Source of the DNA: UBA5704 sp036264355
GTDB taxonomy: Bacteria > Acidobacteriota > Thermoanaerobaculia > Multivoradales > UBA5704
Direction of reading: 5' to 3'
Assembly: GCA_036264355.1 (NCBI GenBank)
Contig: DATARD010000198.1
Coordinates: 1 to 64,000, forward strand
Length of the DNA: 64,000 nt
Part shown: positions 61,450 to 64,000 of the stretch, piece by piece
How the letters are laid out: every line of letters begins with the position of its first letter
Numbering within the stretch: position 1 is the stretch's first letter
Notes under the pieces: generated by a model
Database searches by the model: none
What the model was told of the DNA's origin: nothing
The model's input: the letters and a program-made list of their open reading frames with translations, nothing else
Translations under genes and position numbers: made by a program

Positions 61450-64000
61450 ATGACCGGAGTGTCGCGTGGGTTGGTGGGTCTTGTGCTGTTTCTGTCTCTC
61501 GTTGGATCGCCGGCGGCACGGGCGGAGCCTTGGCGCTCTTCCCTGCACGACCTGACCTATGTCGTGATCGAGAAGCGGGTGCGCACCGACATCGCACCCC
61601 CCTGTCCGGGATGCCCGCTCCAGGGTCCCAACGCCCTGGAGGCTCTGCCGGCCGAGGTGCTGCAAGGCGCCGGGGCCAACTCGGTGGAGTACGAGAGCTT
61701 CCTCTCCCTCTATCTCCCGGAGCCGGCCGCCCGCGCCCTTGCCGCCGTGGCACAGCGGCGCGGCTTGGCCGTCGCTGTCGGCAACGAGCGGGAGATCCAT
61801 CTCCCCTGGCACACATTCACCCCCGGAGCGGCCGACGGCCGGGATGATCCCAACGTCACCGCCGCGGTGCCGCCCACCGCCGTCCCGGGGCTGTACCTCG
61901 TCCAGTTCGCCTATCCCATCCATCCCGACTGGCCCGCGGCCCTCGAAGCCTGCGGCGTCCACCAGATCGCCTACTTCCAGAGCCGCACGCTCCTCGTCCG
62001 CGCCTCCGGCCTGCCCGCGATCACCGGCTGCTCCGCCGCGCGCTACCTCTCCTGGAGCGAGTCCTACCGCGCCTCGGACCGCATCGCGCCGGACCTCCTC
62101 ACCCAGCCGAGCCCGCTCGGCTACTGGCTGCAATTCCCCGACGGTACCGACCTCGCCGCCAAGTCGACTCAACTGCCGTCCGGCCTGACCTTCCAGGGAA
62201 GCTGGGCCTCGGCGCAGGACCACGTCGCCTACCTGCGCGTCCAGGCGAGCCCGGCCGCCCTCGCCGCCTACGTGGCCACCGATCCCGACCTCCTCACCGT
62301 CGCCAGCCAGTCCGCCGGGGCACCGAGTGACGAGCGGCAAGGGCAAATCATCGCCGGCAACCACGGAGCCTCGAGCCTCTGCGCGGATCCGGCGAATTGC
62401 CAATTTCCCCGCTATAAGGACTGGCTCACCAGCCGCGGCCTGCTCACCCCCACCAACCAGCAGACCGTGGCCGTGATCGACCAGACCGGCTACGACAACG
62501 GACTTCCGCCGACCCCGGGCATCATCGACCACCACCCCGACATGGAAAGCCCCGAACGCCTCGCCGCCATCTGCGGTGGTGGCACCACGGCCTACTGCTA
62601 TACGACGCCGAGCCCCTTCGGCGACCAAGCGGGCCATCCGACGATGGTAGCCGGCATCATCGCCGCCGACGGCTCCGTCTCGGGAGCCACCGGCGGCACC
62701 GACACCGCGGGCTACTATAATGGCATGGGAATCGCACCCGGAGCGAAGATCTTTTCCTACGAGGTCTCTGGCGGGGGCCTGACTGACATCTCCAATCAGC
62801 AGGTGGCCCTCAACTACAGCAGGAACAAGATGGAGGCAGGTTTTGCGGACCGGGCGTTCATTGCGAACAACAGTTGGAATGAGTTTAAGCAAGACGGTTC
62901 GCAGGCGTTTGTACCGAAAGCAGTCTATGACCCTGTCGCGCAGTTCTATGACAATCGGGTGCTTGATGCAAACACTGCCGTCTCCGGGAATCAGCCGATG
63001 ACGCTCGTCTTCTCTGCAGGGAACTACGCCTACAACTGCGTCACCCAGACGAGCAGTTGGGACTCGGTGAGCAGCCCGGCGGTCGCCAAAAACGTCATCT
63101 CAGTCGGGGCGTCGTTGAGCTATCGGCCCGCACCGGACCCACCGCTCGCCTGCCGGGGCTGCTTTGGTTCCGATGGCACCACAACCAACGGCCGGCCCCC
63201 GGACGAGGACGCGACGAACCTCAACCTGATCGCCAGCTTCAGCGGCCGGGGCCGCTACTTCGCCCCTTACCCCAGCACGGCGACCGCCAACAACACGCGC
63301 ATCAAGCCGGATCTCGTAGCACCAGGCGTGCGGGTCTTCTCGACCGTGCCTTATCAGTACACATCGTACACATCCGGCACGCCAACGGGTTGTGTCAACT
63401 TTTACCCTTCATCTCCGATGACGTATCACACCTACGGCACCGGCACGAGCTTCGCCGCACCGGTGGTGAGCGCCGCCGCGGCCATCGCCCGCAAATTGTT
63501 TCTAGACCAGGGCATCAGCAACCCATCGCCGAGCCTCATCAAGGCTGCCCTCATCGCCACAGCCGACGATCTCGGCGGATTCGCCGGCAACGAGCATCGG
63601 CCGAGCCCGCTCTATGGTTGGGGCAGGGTCTCTCTCGTCCGGCTCACCGACAGCACCCCGAAAAAAATCGTCTCGGCGACTCCTGCTTCCCCCACGACCA
63701 ACCAGGTCGGAGTGGGGCAGAGCATCATCTACAAGCTCAAAGTCTCCGACCCGGCCGCTCCCATCCTCGTCGTTCTCGCCTGGGACGATCCAGCGTCGAG
63801 CACTCAGTCCGACTCTTCTGCACCGCTCACCAACGACCTCGTCCTCGACGTGGCAGACGGAGTTTATCGAGGCAACTTCTTCAACTCGAACATGACCGGG
63901 ACGAACGACGGCTGGTCCTACCCCTTCACTTTTGGCGTAGCCGCCAACGACACGGTCAACAATGTCGAAGCGGTGTTCATCCCGGCTGGGACCTTTACAA
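61450..64000 (+). CDS. Secreted subtilisin-like serine protease, cut by window end
   Basis: At least 850 residues from MTGVSRGLVGLVLFLSLVGS, a signal peptide; open to the last base. A large N-terminal region (about 25-330) precedes the S8 catalytic domain. Asp344 lies in TVAVIDQTGYDN, His396 in QAGHPTMVAGIIAADG, Asn in TLVFSAGNYAYNC (oxyanion region) and Ser667 in GTGTSFAAPVVSAAAAIA, a full subtilase triad. A jelly-roll-like P/C domain follows (VGVGQSIIYKLKVSDPAAPI). The His motif G-H-P-T-M differs from the usual G-H-G-T-H. It is the last visible gene of an exported-protein cluster. Confidence 0.88.
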   Translation, partial: MTGVSRGLVGLVLFLSLVGSPAARAEPWRSSLHDLTYVVIEKRVRTDIAPPCPGCPLQGPNALEALPAEVLQGAGANSVEYESFLSLYLPEPAARALAAVAQRRGLAVAVGNEREIHLPWHTFTPGAADGRDDPNVTAAVPPTAVPGLYLVQFAYPIHPDWPAALEACGVHQIAYFQSRTLLVRASGLPAITGCSAARYLSWSESYRASDRIAPDLLTQPSPLGYWLQFPDGTDLAAKSTQLPSGLTFQGSWASAQDHVAYLRVQASPAALAAYVATDPDLLTVASQSAGAPSDERQGQIIAGNHGASSLCADPANCQFPRYKDWLTSRGLLTPTNQQTVAVIDQTGYDNGLPPTPGIIDHHPDMESPERLAAICGGGTTAYCYTTPSPFGDQAGHPTMVAGIIAADGSVSGATGGTDTAGYYNGMGIAPGAKIFSYEVSGGGLTDISNQQVALNYSRNKMEAGFADRAFIANNSWNEFKQDGSQAFVPKAVYDPVAQFYDNRVLDANTAVSGNQPMTLVFSAGNYAYNCVTQTSSWDSVSSPAVAKNVISVGASLSYRPAPDPPLACRGCFGSDGTTTNGRPPDEDATNLNLIASFSGRGRYFAPYPSTATANNTRIKPDLVAPGVRVFSTVPYQYTSYTSGTPTGCVNFYPSSPMTYHTYGTGTSFAAPVVSAAAAIARKLFLDQGISNPSPSLIKAALIATADDLGGFAGNEHRPSPLYGWGRVSLVRLTDSTPKKIVSATPASPTTNQVGVGQSIIYKLKVSDPAAPILVVLAWDDPASSTQSDSSAPLTNDLVLDVADGVYRGNFFNSNMTGTNDGWSYPFTFGVAANDTVNNVEAVFIPAGTFT

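Overview
The window is a GC-rich bacterial chromosome segment with no rRNA, tRNA, plasmid or prophage genes that I can see. Long antisense shadow frames, the style of the secreted proteins (Vgb-like propeller, BNR and kelch propellers, GH3 adenylate enzyme, sulfatase-TPR fusion, zinc-ribbon FeoA) and the many intergenic short repeats suggest an Acidobacteriota-like soil or sediment heterotroph. That placement is inference; no marker gene is present.

Layout. 1-8.1 kb is an accessory region: a partial gene, two repeat arrays, vapBC, a broken hicBA, aldehyde dehydrogenase and NarK fragments, a Fic protein, a second vapBC, and a DUF5996 gene with a deleted upstream copy. 8.2-18.8 kb holds a giant membrane protein, a FeoB half fused to an alien secreted N-terminus with a FeoA-like partner, a two-gene membrane operon, two paralogous secreted proteins and a Vgb-like propeller. 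18.9-24 kb has a RAYT transposase remnant between inverted REP palindromes, small secreted proteins, a kelch propeller and a TauE exporter. 24-28 kb is one Pls/PosA-type adenylation-carrier-membrane protein. 28-32.7 kb has repeat arrays around a Uma2 nuclease, an APH/nucleotidyltransferase/YwaF operon and a phosphoesterase lipoprotein. 32.7-43.4 kb has an MFS carrier, abutting FtsX and phosphofructokinase fragments, a response regulator with hybrid kinase and an opposing kinase, a collapsed PFOR gene, GH3, a PAP2/squalene-synthase fusion and a third vapBC. 43.9-48 kb is a likely catabolic operon (cyclase/KynB-like, ferritin-like, 3-hydroxyacyl-CoA dehydrogenase, SDR) opposed by a quinone reductase. 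48.2-64 kb is exported: sulfatase-TPR, metallopeptidase, TonB receptor with two small Cys proteins, BNR protein, a DUF4337-like protein and a subtilase cut by the window edge.

The strongest unexplained signal is six intergenic arrays (about 419-711, 937-1146, 2646-2815, 28147-28406, 29374-29590, 43457-43813). Each has its own sequence, but all share a strict period of 21 bp (22 bp in one), about two helical turns. Most keep a short anchor while the rest of each unit drifts; four of the six anchors are small inverted repeats. One array has a period not divisible by three, and two others have 1-2 base slips, so they are not protein repeats. Each lies close to a toxin-antitoxin, Fic or Uma2 gene. 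I recognise no described system of this kind.

A second theme is gene decay: at least nine truncated or internally deleted genes sit among the arrays and REP-like palindromes, so this part of the chromosome seems to recombine often.
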